From Prevotella sp. UBA7764 (GTDB lineage: Bacteria > Bacteroidota > Bacteroidia > Bacteroidales > Bacteroidaceae), in contig DLDU01000068.1 of the NCBI GenBank assembly GCA_002481295.1, forward strand, positions 1-64,000: 64,000 nt of DNA. Reading direction: 5' to 3'. The position numbers were made by a program, and so were the translations under genes. The notes beneath the pieces were generated by a model. That model was not told where the DNA came from, ran no database searches, and worked only from the letters and a program-made list of their open reading frames with translations. The stretch's first letter is position 1. Each line of letters begins with the position of its first letter. This document shows, piece by piece, positions 15,402-23,839 of the stretch.

Positions 15402-16460
15402 ATGAAGAGATTTACTACCCTTTTACTACTGGTCATGGCGATGGTCCTGACGGTGAGTGCCAACAATCAGTTCAACGACAACGTCCGGCGGGGTGACTCC
15501 TGTATGATGGACTATGATCTGAAACATGCCCTGGAGTTTTACCTCAAAGCATTGCCCAACGACAGCAGTGCTGCCTTGCGCATGAAGATCGCCAACGCCT
15601 ATTATCGTCAGAGCAACTATGCCAAGTGCCTCGATATTGTCAATGGACTGCCCGTCGATTCGCTCGATCATGATACCATGCATCATCTGTTTGACTGCTG
15701 CAAGGCGCTTGGACTCAACCAGCAGACAATAGGGTGGGGCGAGGCCCTTATCAATCGGTGGCCGATGGATGGAGAGGCTGTGGCGAAGCTCGCTAAGGAA
15801 TATTTGCTTTCTGGGTTGAAAGACAAGGCAGAAATTGTCTGTAACAGATTTTGGCTGAAAGACGAGACCTGTATGGCAGTCAATGATATCATGGCCGACG
15901 TGTATATGGCCCAACGGCAATGGGTATTGGCCAAGGACAGCTATCTGCTGCTGTTGCAACAGGGCGACTCCACTTATAAGAACATGCTCAACCTTGGCGT
16001 GAGCTACGAGCGACTGGAGCATCCTGCAGAGGCGCGGAAGGCTTTGGACGTGGCCATCGCTATGTCAGACTCCTCGGTTGCTGCTCCGCTCTATCATCAA
16101 GGAGTGGTGCTCGGGGCCTTGGGCGATTACAAAGCGTCGATGGACTGTTTCCATCGTGCTTTGGAATTGCTGCGACCCGATAGTGCGGTGATGTTTTCCT
16201 GTTATCGCGGCTTGGCTGAAGGCGAATATGCCGGGCAGAACTATCGTCGGGCACTCGATGATTTCGTTCTGGCAGAAGGCTATGATCCGAACTCTATCAG
16301 TACACCTTATTATATAGGTATCTGTTCGGAAGCTCTTGGCAAGAAACAAGAGGCTAAAGCCGCTTATCAGCGTTTCCTGCAAAGGGCAGCAGACGTGGAG
16401 AGTCCCAACAAAGAACTGAGGAAGATGATGGCGGATGCCAAAAAGAGAATAGAAAGGTAA
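15402..16460 (+). CDS. exported tetratricopeptide repeat protein
   Basis: 352 residues with a signal peptide (MKRFTTLLLLVMAMVLTVSA) and helical repeats over the rest of the chain. TPR-like units are clearest at MKIANAYYRQSNYAKCLDIV, MLNLGVSYERLEHPAEARKA, YHQGVVLGALGDYKASMDC and YYIGICSEALGKKQEAKAAY. Such proteins act as scaffolds in the periplasm or at the outer membrane. It is transcribed alone from its own promoter and is convergent with the TIGR02757 gene. No partner is suggested by the neighbours. Confidence 0.87.
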   Translation: MKRFTTLLLLVMAMVLTVSANNQFNDNVRRGDSCMMDYDLKHALEFYLKALPNDSSAALRMKIANAYYRQSNYAKCLDIVNGLPVDSLDHDTMHHLFDCCKALGLNQQTIGWGEALINRWPMDGEAVAKLAKEYLLSGLKDKAEIVCNRFWLKDETCMAVNDIMADVYMAQRQWVLAKDSYLLLLQQGDSTYKNMLNLGVSYERLEHPAEARKALDVAIAMSDSSVAAPLYHQGVVLGALGDYKASMDCFHRALELLRPDSAVMFSCYRGLAEGEYAGQNYRRALDDFVLAEGYDPNSISTPYYIGICSEALGKKQEAKAAYQRFLQRAADVESPNKELRKMMADAKKRIER

Positions 16461-16509
16461 AAATCGATCTGAAACGGTTCTTCTTTAATTGAAACTTACG
16501 AAGATCGTT

Positions 16510-17292
16510 TCATCTTTTCCCTGTACTTGTGTCGATGTCATAGCCATAGAGTGCGTAGTCGGCACGTGCAGGGTCATCGGGAAAGACCTCGCGCATCAGT
16601 CGGGTAAGAGCGACGACAGCTCGCCATCCGGTTGTTTTTCCGATGTCGAGGTGCAGCTTGTTGGCCGTTTGCATTACATGGGTGTCGAGTGGGATAAACA
16701 GATGACGCTTATCGATGAAGTCGCTCCATAGCCCTAAGTCTACGGGCGATCCGCTGCGCACCATCCAACGAAGAAACATACAAGGGCGTTTGCAGGCAGA
16801 TGTGTAGGGCATGGGCACAAGGCCCTTGATGCCCCGTTGACGGAAGTAAGTGGCAAAGGCAGAGAGCACGGCTTCTACGTCGGTTGTGTCCTCTGCCTTT
16901 TTATCAGCTTTTCCGGCGGCTGTCTGTGCAAAGCGCCCTAATGTGCCGTAGCTGCGGAGGAGGTCGCGCAAGGCTGTGAGCAGTGCGTGGATGTCGGCAA
17001 AGGTATAGAGCCGATAAAAGCATTGGGAAGAGGGGGCTATCGTGTGCTCAAACTTCCCGTTGGCAATCCAGTCGTAGGGATGCCATTGAGCCGTCGTCAT
17101 CAACTGCTCTATCTTCGGCAGGAACTGCTGGCGCGATCCATAGCTGAGGCACATGGCCAGGAAAGCTGTCGTCTCCTGGTCAAGCGGATCACTCACTTGG
17201 TGCATAAACCATGATGGATCGCCCTCGATAAACGATGCAGTCTCGTAGCGATCGGCGAGAGTGAGCAGAAGATGGCGCTGGGCTCTGTTCAT
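16510..17292 (-). CDS. TIGR02757 (DUF2400) family protein
   Basis: 260 residues matching the TIGR02757/DUF2400 family found across Bacteroidetes. Conserved pieces are the FIEGDPSWFMHQ start, LAMCLSYGSRQQFLPKI, CKRPCMFLRWMVR and DLGLWSDFIDKRHLFIPLDT followed by THVMQTA. The last two resemble helix-hairpin-helix DNA glycosylases, so a nucleic acid role is possible, but no activity has been assigned. It has a TATTTTTG box at 17336-17343 on the minus strand. Confidence 0.85.
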   Translation of the reverse strand: MNRAQRHLLLTLADRYETASFIEGDPSWFMHQVSDPLDQETTAFLAMCLSYGSRQQFLPKIEQLMTTAQWHPYDWIANGKFEHTIAPSSQCFYRLYTFADIHALLTALRDLLRSYGTLGRFAQTAAGKADKKAEDTTDVEAVLSAFATYFRQRGIKGLVPMPYTSACKRPCMFLRWMVRSGSPVDLGLWSDFIDKRHLFIPLDTHVMQTANKLHLDIGKTTGWRAVVALTRLMREVFPDDPARADYALYGYDIDTSTGKR

Positions 17293-17324
17293 AGTGTCGT
17301 GAATTTGAGTTCTTTGATTCTATC

Positions 17325-17344
17325 TGCAAATATCGCAAAAATAT
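17325..17344 (-). promoter_or_regulatory. promoter segment shared with oxyR
   Basis: Exact copy of the 20-bp word at 14728-14747, with the minus-strand -7 box TATTTTTG at 17343-17336, 44 nt ahead of the ATG at 17292. Confidence 0.5.
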
Positions 17345-17419
17345 TTGAGAAATCCAAGAGAAAGCGTGGAATTCAGTGGCTTTTACTTTATATAGACGAA
17401 AGAAACTGTGGGTAGAGAC

Positions 17420-17450
17420 TTGCACGTGTCAGCATATTATATTATCTTTG
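17420..17450 (+). promoter_or_regulatory. promoter of the esterase/pectinase unit
   Basis: TTG at 17420-17422 and TATCTTTG at 17443-17450, spacer 20 bp. It lies about 50 nt upstream of the esterase ATG, divergent from the TIGR02757 promoter. Confidence 0.65.
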
Positions 17451-17501
17451 TAGCGACGAAAGATACAATCATTTAACTAATAACTAATCATACAACAAAT
17501 T

Positions 17502-19157
17502 ATGAGAAAACTGATTTACTGCTTAGTGCTTCTTTTGGCTCCGCTGACCTCGATGGCCGGGACGCTGCTTCACCGCACGGCTCTCAGTGCTTTGCTGGGT
17601 GGCATGCCGCAGGTGGACTACACTATTTATCTGCCCGACAGCATGACAGAAGGACGGAAGTTTCCCATTGCCTATCTGCTCCACGGTGGCGGGTGCTCCA
17701 ACACCGAGTGGCAGGACCATGGCCATCTGAAAGAGGTGATGGACAGTCTGATTCGTCGTGGCGAGGTGGCACCGATGATCGTCGTTTGTCCTGAGGCTAA
17801 CAAAAAGAACATGATATGGTTCAACGATCCTCAGTGGCGTTACGAGGATTTCTTCTTCACCGAGTTCTTGCCCTATATTGAGCGTACCTATCCTGTCATC
17901 GCTGACCGCCGCTATCGTTTCGTGGGCGGCTTCTCCATGGGAGGCGGTGGTGCTGTGGTCTACGGCATTCACCATCCCGAATTGTTCTCGATGGTCTACG
18001 ACATGTCGGGCTATTTGCGCCGTCAGCCTCTCGACTTCCTCAAGAACGATCCGCAGGGCGAGTGGCGGCAACAGGTGGTGGAGCGCAACAATCCTATTTT
18101 GGAGGTGAGCCGGGCCGGTGCTGACCAAGTGAACAGATGGAAACAAGTGAGTTGGTTTGTCGACTGTGGTGATCATGACTTCACACTTGAGGGCAACATG
18201 GACTTCGTCAAGGCACTTCGCAAACAAGGCATCGGCTATCAGATGCGGGTGCGCAGTGGGGCGCATAACTGGTACTACTGGGCTCCCTGTCTTGTCAACG
18301 CGCTCAAGCAGTTCTCGTTGCGTGCCTTCCATGCCAATCGTCTGCAGGTGGTGGAGCAGGGCGGATTGGGAACGTATCCGTCCGTGATGCTGTCGGTCGA
18401 CGGATTCAAAGCTCATACCGTTTTCTGTCCGCAGGATCTGAGCACCTTTGATGCCCGCCATCCACTGCCTGTGGTGGTGTGGGGCAATGGAGCTTGCACG
18501 GACTCACCTTGGGAGCACTATCGCTTTCTCAATGAGATTGCCTCTCATGGCTATCTGGTCATTGCTACCGGATATTTCCCTAATGGCGACACGCCTTATC
18601 AGGGTCCCATGTCGTCGCCACAGCAGCAGATAGAGTCTATCGACTGGGCGGTGAAGCAGGCTTCTGACTCCAATAGTGTCTTCTATGGTAAGATTGACAC
18701 ACGGGCCATCTGTGCGTCGGGTATGTCGTGCGGTGGTTTGCAGACACTCTACAACTGTGGCGACCCACGCATCAAGACTTATATGATTTGCAACAGCGGA
18801 CTCTTCATTGATCCGTCCATCGCTATGCCTAATATGCCGATGCCGCACAAAGAGCAGCTACGCAAGGTGCATGGACCGATCATCTACATCCTTGGCGGAA
18901 AGGAAGACATCGCCTACAACAATGGCATGGATGATTTCCATCGCATATCTCACGTGCCTGCCGTGGCTGTCAACTATCCGGTAGGTCATGGCGGCACCTA
19001 TCGTCAGCCTCATGGAGGCGAGTTCCGCATTCCCGCTGTGGCCTGGCTCGACTGGCACCTCAAGGGTGACCGGCAAGCCGCAAAGATGTTTGTTGGCAAA
19101 AAATGCGGACTCGCCCAAAGAAAGGGGTGGACGGTGGAGCGCAATAAAAAGATGTAA
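17502..19157 (+). CDS. two-domain secreted esterase (feruloyl/acetyl-esterase-like)
   Basis: 551 residues with a signal peptide (MRKLIYCLVLLLAPLTSMA). Domain 1, about 25-275, is a CE1/esterase-D-like alpha/beta hydrolase: FPIAYLLHGGGCSNTEW, nucleophile S145 in GFSMGG, and the SGAHNWYYW histidine region. Domain 2, about 290-540, is a second alpha/beta hydrolase: PVVVWGNGACTDSPW, nucleophile S409 in GMSCGG, and VGHGGTY near the end. Both nucleophile elbows look intact, so the protein may carry two esterase activities, probably on acetyl or feruloyl groups of plant polysaccharide. The pectinase gene 40 bp downstream supports a role in pectin breakdown, though that gene is broken. Confidence 0.85.
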   Translation: MRKLIYCLVLLLAPLTSMAGTLLHRTALSALLGGMPQVDYTIYLPDSMTEGRKFPIAYLLHGGGCSNTEWQDHGHLKEVMDSLIRRGEVAPMIVVCPEANKKNMIWFNDPQWRYEDFFFTEFLPYIERTYPVIADRRYRFVGGFSMGGGGAVVYGIHHPELFSMVYDMSGYLRRQPLDFLKNDPQGEWRQQVVERNNPILEVSRAGADQVNRWKQVSWFVDCGDHDFTLEGNMDFVKALRKQGIGYQMRVRSGAHNWYYWAPCLVNALKQFSLRAFHANRLQVVEQGGLGTYPSVMLSVDGFKAHTVFCPQDLSTFDARHPLPVVVWGNGACTDSPWEHYRFLNEIASHGYLVIATGYFPNGDTPYQGPMSSPQQQIESIDWAVKQASDSNSVFYGKIDTRAICASGMSCGGLQTLYNCGDPRIKTYMICNSGLFIDPSIAMPNMPMPHKEQLRKVHGPIIYILGGKEDIAYNNGMDDFHRISHVPAVAVNYPVGHGGTYRQPHGGEFRIPAVAWLDWHLKGDRQAAKMFVGKKCGLAQRKGWTVERNKKM

Positions 19158-19197
19158 GCGAGCCTATAAAATACGGTTTTAGACAAAGAAACAAATC

Positions 19198-20718
19198 ATG
19201 AATTACACGACTTTGTTGTGCAGCTTGGCAGCAGGGCTCATGGCTGTGCCTATGACTGCAAACGCCGACAGCGACGTGAGCAAAGAGAAAGCGTCGCAAA
19301 ATACACCCCAAGGATGGCGCGCTGTAGAGTTGCCTTCTATTGTCGCCATCACGGAGGCCAATACTCTAAACATCGAGGACTATGGAGCTTCCATCACGTC
19401 GGCTGACAATACAGTTGCCATTCAGCGAGCCCTTGATGCCGTTCCAGAGGAAGGCGGGATGGTGGTGGTGCCGGCAGGCACATGGCTGTGCGGCCCGCTG
19501 CAAGTCAAAGCGCATACCGTGCTGCATTTGGCAGCCGGTGCTACATTGCGGTTGTTGCCTTTTGGAACTTATCCCAGCGACAATGGCAATTACAAGGCGA
19601 AGACTTTCTTGACCAACCGCAAGAATGCCTCTGACATCATCATCGAAGGCGAGAGCACGTCGTCAAGCATCGTCGATGGACAGGGTGCCGCGTAGTGGAA
19701 AGCTGTGGAACAGAAGAAGTTTGACCGCCCCGCCCTCGTCCGCTTTTCCAGTGGAAGCCGTTTCCTGGTGCGCAACATGCGCTTTGAGAATGCGCCGGGA
19801 GTGAATGTCACTATTGGACAAAGTGGCAAGGGCAGCCATGGCACGGTGCACGACGTGGTGATACGCGAGCCGTCGTCGGCAGCTTCCACCGGACAGAAAT
19901 CCCACAATACCGACGGCATACCCATTTGGGCACCCTATGTGAATGTCTACAACTGCGACATCAGCAACGGTGACGATAATGTGGTGGTTGACTCCGACGG
20001 ACAGTACGTGCATGTGTGGAATTGCAAGTTCGGCACTGGGCATGGTGCTTCCATCGGCAGCTTCACCGAACGCGTACATGACGTGCTGTGGGAAGACATC
20101 AGCTTCCGTGACACTGACAGCGGCTTCAGACTGAAGAGCCAACGGGGAAGAAGCGGACAGGTATACAATATTACGATGCGCAACTGCACCATGCAAAACG
20201 TGATGAATCCCATCTACATAGAATGCTGGTACGACAAGAGCACCAAACCTGAGCCTTCTCTAGCACCAACGGCCGATTCTGTCGCCACCACGCCAGCCTT
20301 TCACGACATTCTCATTCAGCACGTCACAGCTACAGCCACGCCTTATAAGAAAAGCGACAAGGCTGCTTTTCCCGTGTATATTTACGGACTACCCGAAAGC
20401 CCAGTGCGCAGTGTGACGCTCGACGACGTGCATGTGGATGCCAAGAAAGGCATGTTCCTAGCCTATTGCGATGTGATGTTCATCGGCGGATGCAGCATCA
20501 AGAATCTTACCGACTCCACAAAGTATATTGCAAAACGCTATGAGGCAAATATCACCGGCACCTACGACGGATCGGAAACAACTGCCATAAACGGCGTGAA
20601 AGTCTCAAAACCCATGAGCCATGACTATGCCTATACGCTCTTGGGTACTCTGCGCTCGCAGCAATCGCTGTCGCGTGGCGTCTATATCGTCATTCATCAT
20701 AAAGTGTTGGTGAGATAA
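19198..20718 (+). pseudogene. GH28 polygalacturonase-like gene interrupted by a TAG
   Basis: One continuous reading frame of a glycoside hydrolase family 28 protein, split by an in-frame TAG at 19693-19695 (QGAA-stop-WKAVEQKKF). Relatives have two Trp here, so a TGG to TAG change is likely. The signal peptide and first helix turns lie before the stop; all catalytic motifs lie after it: HNTDGI, GDDN (usual GDDC), GTGHGASIGS and FRLKSQ (usual RIK). A downstream ATG or GTG could start a fragment without a signal peptide, but that is unlikely to work. It follows the esterase gene by 40 bp in the same transcription unit. Confidence 0.85.
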
Positions 20719-20740
20719 AGTCTCTCGCCTATAAAACGAA

Positions 20741-20777
20741 ACAACAGGCAACTGCCTTGTAAGCGGTTGCCTGTTGT
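20741..20777. terminator. hairpin after the GH28 gene
   Basis: ACAACAGGCAACTGC (20741-20755) pairs with GCGGTTGCCTGTTGT (20763-20777), 15 bp with one G-U pair and a 7-nt loop. On the minus strand it is followed by TTTCGTTTTAT, so it may serve the leftward PutA remnant as well. Confidence 0.7.
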
Positions 20778-20823
20778 GAACTGTGTGAAAGCTTTTCGCT
20801 TTTATGCTTCCTAGAATTCTTCC

Positions 20824-21147
20824 TCAATCTTTGGTGCCTTGTCCTGACCCCGCAAAACATATCTTGATGATGGGGATGGCGATGGGATAGAAGTGGTAAC
20901 CAAACGACTGGTATATCTTGAAGAGCAGACGGTCGCGGGCGTTGAGAAACTCCGGTATGCCGTACTCGTCGATGAGCACTTTGATGCGTTTGGCCAGTTT
21001 GCGGTCGTCGCGGATCTGTGAGCTCTCGTCGAGCATCTTCACGAGGAACTTCTTGTCACTGGGCTTTTCCACCATCGTGGCATACATGTTCTGTTCGCGT
21101 CGCTCAGCGGGCGTGATGCTCTCCTGACTCGTGGTGTAGAGTTTCAT
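20824..21147 (-). pseudogene. N-terminal fragment of a PutA-like proline dehydrogenase
   Basis: 107 residues that resemble the beginning of the large Bacteroidetes PutA-type enzyme (proline to glutamate, normally over 1,000 residues): SITPAERREQNMYATMVEKP, then KMLDESSQIRDDRKLAKRIK, YGIPEFLNARDRLLFKIYQ and HFYPIAIPIIK. After that the frame runs into an unrelated tail (ICFAGSGQGTKD) and stops. The rest of the gene is absent. A minus-strand TATCTTTG box at 21420-21427 lies some 270 nt upstream. The family call rests on memory of the N-terminal pattern and is not certain. Confidence 0.55.
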
Positions 21148-21642
21148 GAGCTAAGTCTCTACTTCTTGAATGGTCGGTTTTTCCATAGTAATCATGTTTA
21201 GTGGTTGTCTGATATATATAATAAGGTGTACACATCAACGTGTACTTTTGCAAGGTCGGAGAATGCTGACACCCTATTATCGGGCTCAGCGCTTAGACGA
21301 CCACTGTAGGACTAAACATGACGGCTCTGTATCGGTGTAGTTCCGACAGGGCTTGTTTGGTGAATGTGTCAAAATAGAATCTTCTCATCTCTCTTATACA
21401 TTTATTAATTTCTCAGTTGCAAAGATAAGAGAAAAAACAATAGGAGCAAAACAAAACGGAACTTCTTTGCATAAAAATATAGCGCAAGTTACTATTTCGA
21501 CAAAAAAGGCTGTCAAAACGGTGCTTTCTAAACGCATGAATAGCTATGGAGCCCTTTGAAGTTTAAAATCGTTGAAAAGCAAGCATGGAAGGGGCGCGGA
21601 ACCGAAATAAATGCCTACCTTTGCAACTGTAAAACCATCAGA
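21148..21642. other. intergenic region with several promoter boxes
   Basis: No gene recognised. It contains an A/T-rich word shared with position 1218 (21213-21230), a plus-strand TACTTTTG box at 21243-21250 followed by about 100 bases of higher G+C without an open frame, a minus-strand TATCTTTG at 21420-21427, and a plus-strand TACCTTTG at 21616-21623 that should drive the phosphatase gene. Confidence 0.5.
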
Positions 21643-22203
21643 ATGGAGAATCGCAAACGAATCATGGCAAAAGAGAATCACGAAAAGAAGGAAATAGCAT
21701 TGTTGTTTATCTGTTTAGGCAATATCTGTCGCTCCCCGGCAGCCCATGCTATCATGCAGCGCGATGTCGATGAGGCTGGGTTGTCAGACCGGTTTTTCAT
21801 CGACTCAGCTGGTATTGGCCCTTGGCATGTGGGTGATCTTCCCGACCGTCGGATGCGACAGCATGGCGCACAGCGAGGGCTGGACATCAGTCATATTGCA
21901 CGGCAGTTCAATGCTAAGACCGATTTTCGCACTTTCGACCGCATTGTGGTGATGGACGAGGACAACTATCGCGCCATCGCATCCAAGGCTTCGTCTGAGG
22001 CTGACCGTGAGAAGATCATCAGGATGTCGGACTATCTTCTCGACCATCCTGCGGCCCATTCTGTTCCTGATCCCTACTATGGCGACGGCTCCGACTTCGA
22101 ATTGGCGTTGGATTTGATTGAAGAAGGATGCCGGCATCTGCTGGCTGCTATTATTAAGGAGGAGAAACGCATCAAGAAGGAGGATGGACTTGCAGTGGAT
22201 TGA
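21643..22203 (+). CDS. low-molecular-weight protein tyrosine phosphatase
   Basis: About 180 residues; the start may be 21643 (MENRKR) or 21664 (MAKENHEKK), both downstream of the TACCTTTG box at 21616-21623. The P-loop CLGNICR (Cys17 to Arg23 counting from 21664) and the general-acid loop PDPYYG are intact, so it is a cytoplasmic phosphotyrosine phosphatase of the Wzb/YwlE type. The 3' end overlaps the pabB start by 20 nt, placing it first in a three-gene unit with pabB and pabC; a functional link to folate synthesis is not obvious. Confidence 0.92.
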   Translation: MENRKRIMAKENHEKKEIALLFICLGNICRSPAAHAIMQRDVDEAGLSDRFFIDSAGIGPWHVGDLPDRRMRQHGAQRGLDISHIARQFNAKTDFRTFDRIVVMDEDNYRAIASKASSEADREKIIRMSDYLLDHPAAHSVPDPYYGDGSDFELALDLIEEGCRHLLAAIIKEEKRIKKEDGLAVD

Positions 22204-23170
22204 TACGGAAAAGGCGGTGAGCAGGTTCAACGCTTGGGGAACTGGCGACCGTCCGTTCTTCTTTCTGACCGACTATCTCCATCGGCGATGGCTGGTGGAG
22301 CCTATTGATGGGCTGTCGGCAGACGAATTGCTCTATGCTTTTCCCGGACACAGCAATGCGCCTGATGAGGAGGCGAAGGCAAGACCGCTTGTCTGGCAGC
22401 CCCATCCGCTCACTCCCGAAGCCTATCATGAGAAGTTCGAGATAGTCCATCGCAATATGCTGGCAGGCAATAGCTATCTGGCTAATCTGACGTGCCGGAT
22501 ACCCTTGGATACCAACCTCTCGCTACGCGACATCTTCCTGCTTTCCCAAGCACGATACCGATTGTGGGTCAAGGACACTTTCGTATGTTTCTCTCCCGAG
22601 ACGTTTGTGCGTATCCAAGATGGTATCATCAGCAGTTATCCCATGAAAGGCACTATCAGTTGCAATGTGCCCAATGCCGAGCAAACCCTTCTCGCCGATG
22701 TCAAGGAGGCGGCCGAGCATGCGACGATCGTGGATCTGATTCGCAATGATCTCAGTCACGTAGCCGACCATGTGACGGTGCGTCGCTATCGTTACGTAGA
22801 GTGTTTGGAGACTTGCAATGGCCCCATCTTGCAGACGAGTTCAGAGATTGCCGGGCAGCTGCCCGTTGACTATCGCCGTCATCTTGGCGACATCCTCATG
22901 GCTCAGTTGCCCGCCGGGTCGATTACGGGAGCGCCTAAGCCCAAGACCATGGCCATCATCCGTGAGGCCGAAGGCTACGAGCGGAGCTTCTACACGGGGG
23001 TGGCAGGCATTTGCGAACGTGGGCAGATGGACAGCTGCGTGCTGATACGGTTTATCGACAAGGAAGATGGCCGGTTGTTTTTCAAGGCTGGCGGAGGCAT
23101 TACGGCTAAGAGTGACTGGAAAAAAGAATATCAGGAAATCAAAGAGAAGACCTATGTACCCATTTGTTGA
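22184..23170 (+). CDS. pabB: aminodeoxychorismate synthase component I (PabB-like)
   Basis: 328 residues of the chorismate-binding enzyme fold, without the N-terminal domain found in TrpE. Conserved parts are AGNSYLANLTCRI, FSPETFVRI, SYPMKGTI (the lysine of the active site), DLIRNDLSHVA, and the C-terminal LPAGSITGAPKPKTM and YTGVAGI. It should convert chorismate to 4-amino-4-deoxychorismate with an amidotransferase partner encoded elsewhere. The start at 22184 lies within the phosphatase gene, and the stop overlaps pabC by 17 nt, so translation is coupled. Its use for p-aminobenzoate rather than another aminated product is inferred from the pabC neighbour. Confidence 0.88.
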   Translation: MDLQWIDTEKAVSRFNAWGTGDRPFFFLTDYLHRRWLVEPIDGLSADELLYAFPGHSNAPDEEAKARPLVWQPHPLTPEAYHEKFEIVHRNMLAGNSYLANLTCRIPLDTNLSLRDIFLLSQARYRLWVKDTFVCFSPETFVRIQDGIISSYPMKGTISCNVPNAEQTLLADVKEAAEHATIVDLIRNDLSHVADHVTVRRYRYVECLETCNGPILQTSSEIAGQLPVDYRRHLGDILMAQLPAGSITGAPKPKTMAIIREAEGYERSFYTGVAGICERGQMDSCVLIRFIDKEDGRLFFKAGGGITAKSDWKKEYQEIKEKTYVPIC

Positions 23171-23741
23171 AACCATAAGAGTGGAGGAGGGCGTGCCCCA
23201 CAATATTAGCTATCATCAGCGGCGCATGGCCAACACTATGCAACACTTCTTTCCCCATGTGCCAGTCCCTTCGCTTGCCTCTGCATTGGCGAGTCGAAAG
23301 TGGTCTGCTGACATCACGTGGAAAGTGCATGTGGAATATGATGCAAGCGGTATTACGCTTGTTAAGGCCGACGAGTATCATATCCGCCACATCACCCGTC
23401 TGCGTCTTGTCCTCTGCAATGACATTGACTATGCCTATAAAAGTGTCGACCGTCGCTGTCTTGAGGCTTTGGCGGCCCAACGTGGAGAGGCTGACGAGGT
23501 GGTCATCGTCAAGAACGGACTGCTCACCGACACTTCCTATTCCAATATTGCCCTCTTTGACGGAAGCCAATGGGTGACGCCCCGCCAACCTCTGCTCCGT
23601 GGTACTATGCGTCAGTCGTTGCTCGATGCAGGTGCGCTGGTGGAGATGGACATTAAGGCTGAGGACTGGGATCACTATCGGCAAGTGAGTCTCATCAATG
23701 CCATGATGCCTTTGGGAAGACTGATCTGTAACCTCCGGTGA
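23154..23741 (+). CDS. pabC: class IV aminotransferase, 4-amino-4-deoxychorismate lyase-like (PabC)
   Basis: 195 residues from the ATG at 23154 (MYPFVETIRVEEG). It matches the shorter fold-type IV PLP enzymes found next to pabB: the KSVDRRCLEALAAQRGEADE segment holds the PLP lysine (YAYKSVD), and VIVKNGLLTDTSYSNIALF and LLRGTMRQSLL are typical. It would release pyruvate from aminodeoxychorismate to give p-aminobenzoate for folate. It is the last gene of the phosphatase-pabB-pabC unit. Confidence 0.87.
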   Translation: MYPFVETIRVEEGVPHNISYHQRRMANTMQHFFPHVPVPSLASALASRKWSADITWKVHVEYDASGITLVKADEYHIRHITRLRLVLCNDIDYAYKSVDRRCLEALAAQRGEADEVVIVKNGLLTDTSYSNIALFDGSQWVTPRQPLLRGTMRQSLLDAGALVEMDIKAEDWDHYRQVSLINAMMPLGRLICNLR

Positions 23742-23778
23742 CAGCGTATTCGTTTTTTGCTTTTTTTCATTCTTTTGT

Positions 23779-23810
23779 TTTGCCTGATAGAAAACAAATG
23801 ATTATTTTTG
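23779..23810 (+). promoter_or_regulatory. promoter of the DUF3843 gene
   Basis: TTTG at 23779-23782 and TATTTTTG at 23803-23810 with a 20-bp spacer; leader about 25 nt. Confidence 0.65.
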
Positions 23811-23839
23811 TAGTCTAAAAATAAGTAACAACCAAAACC

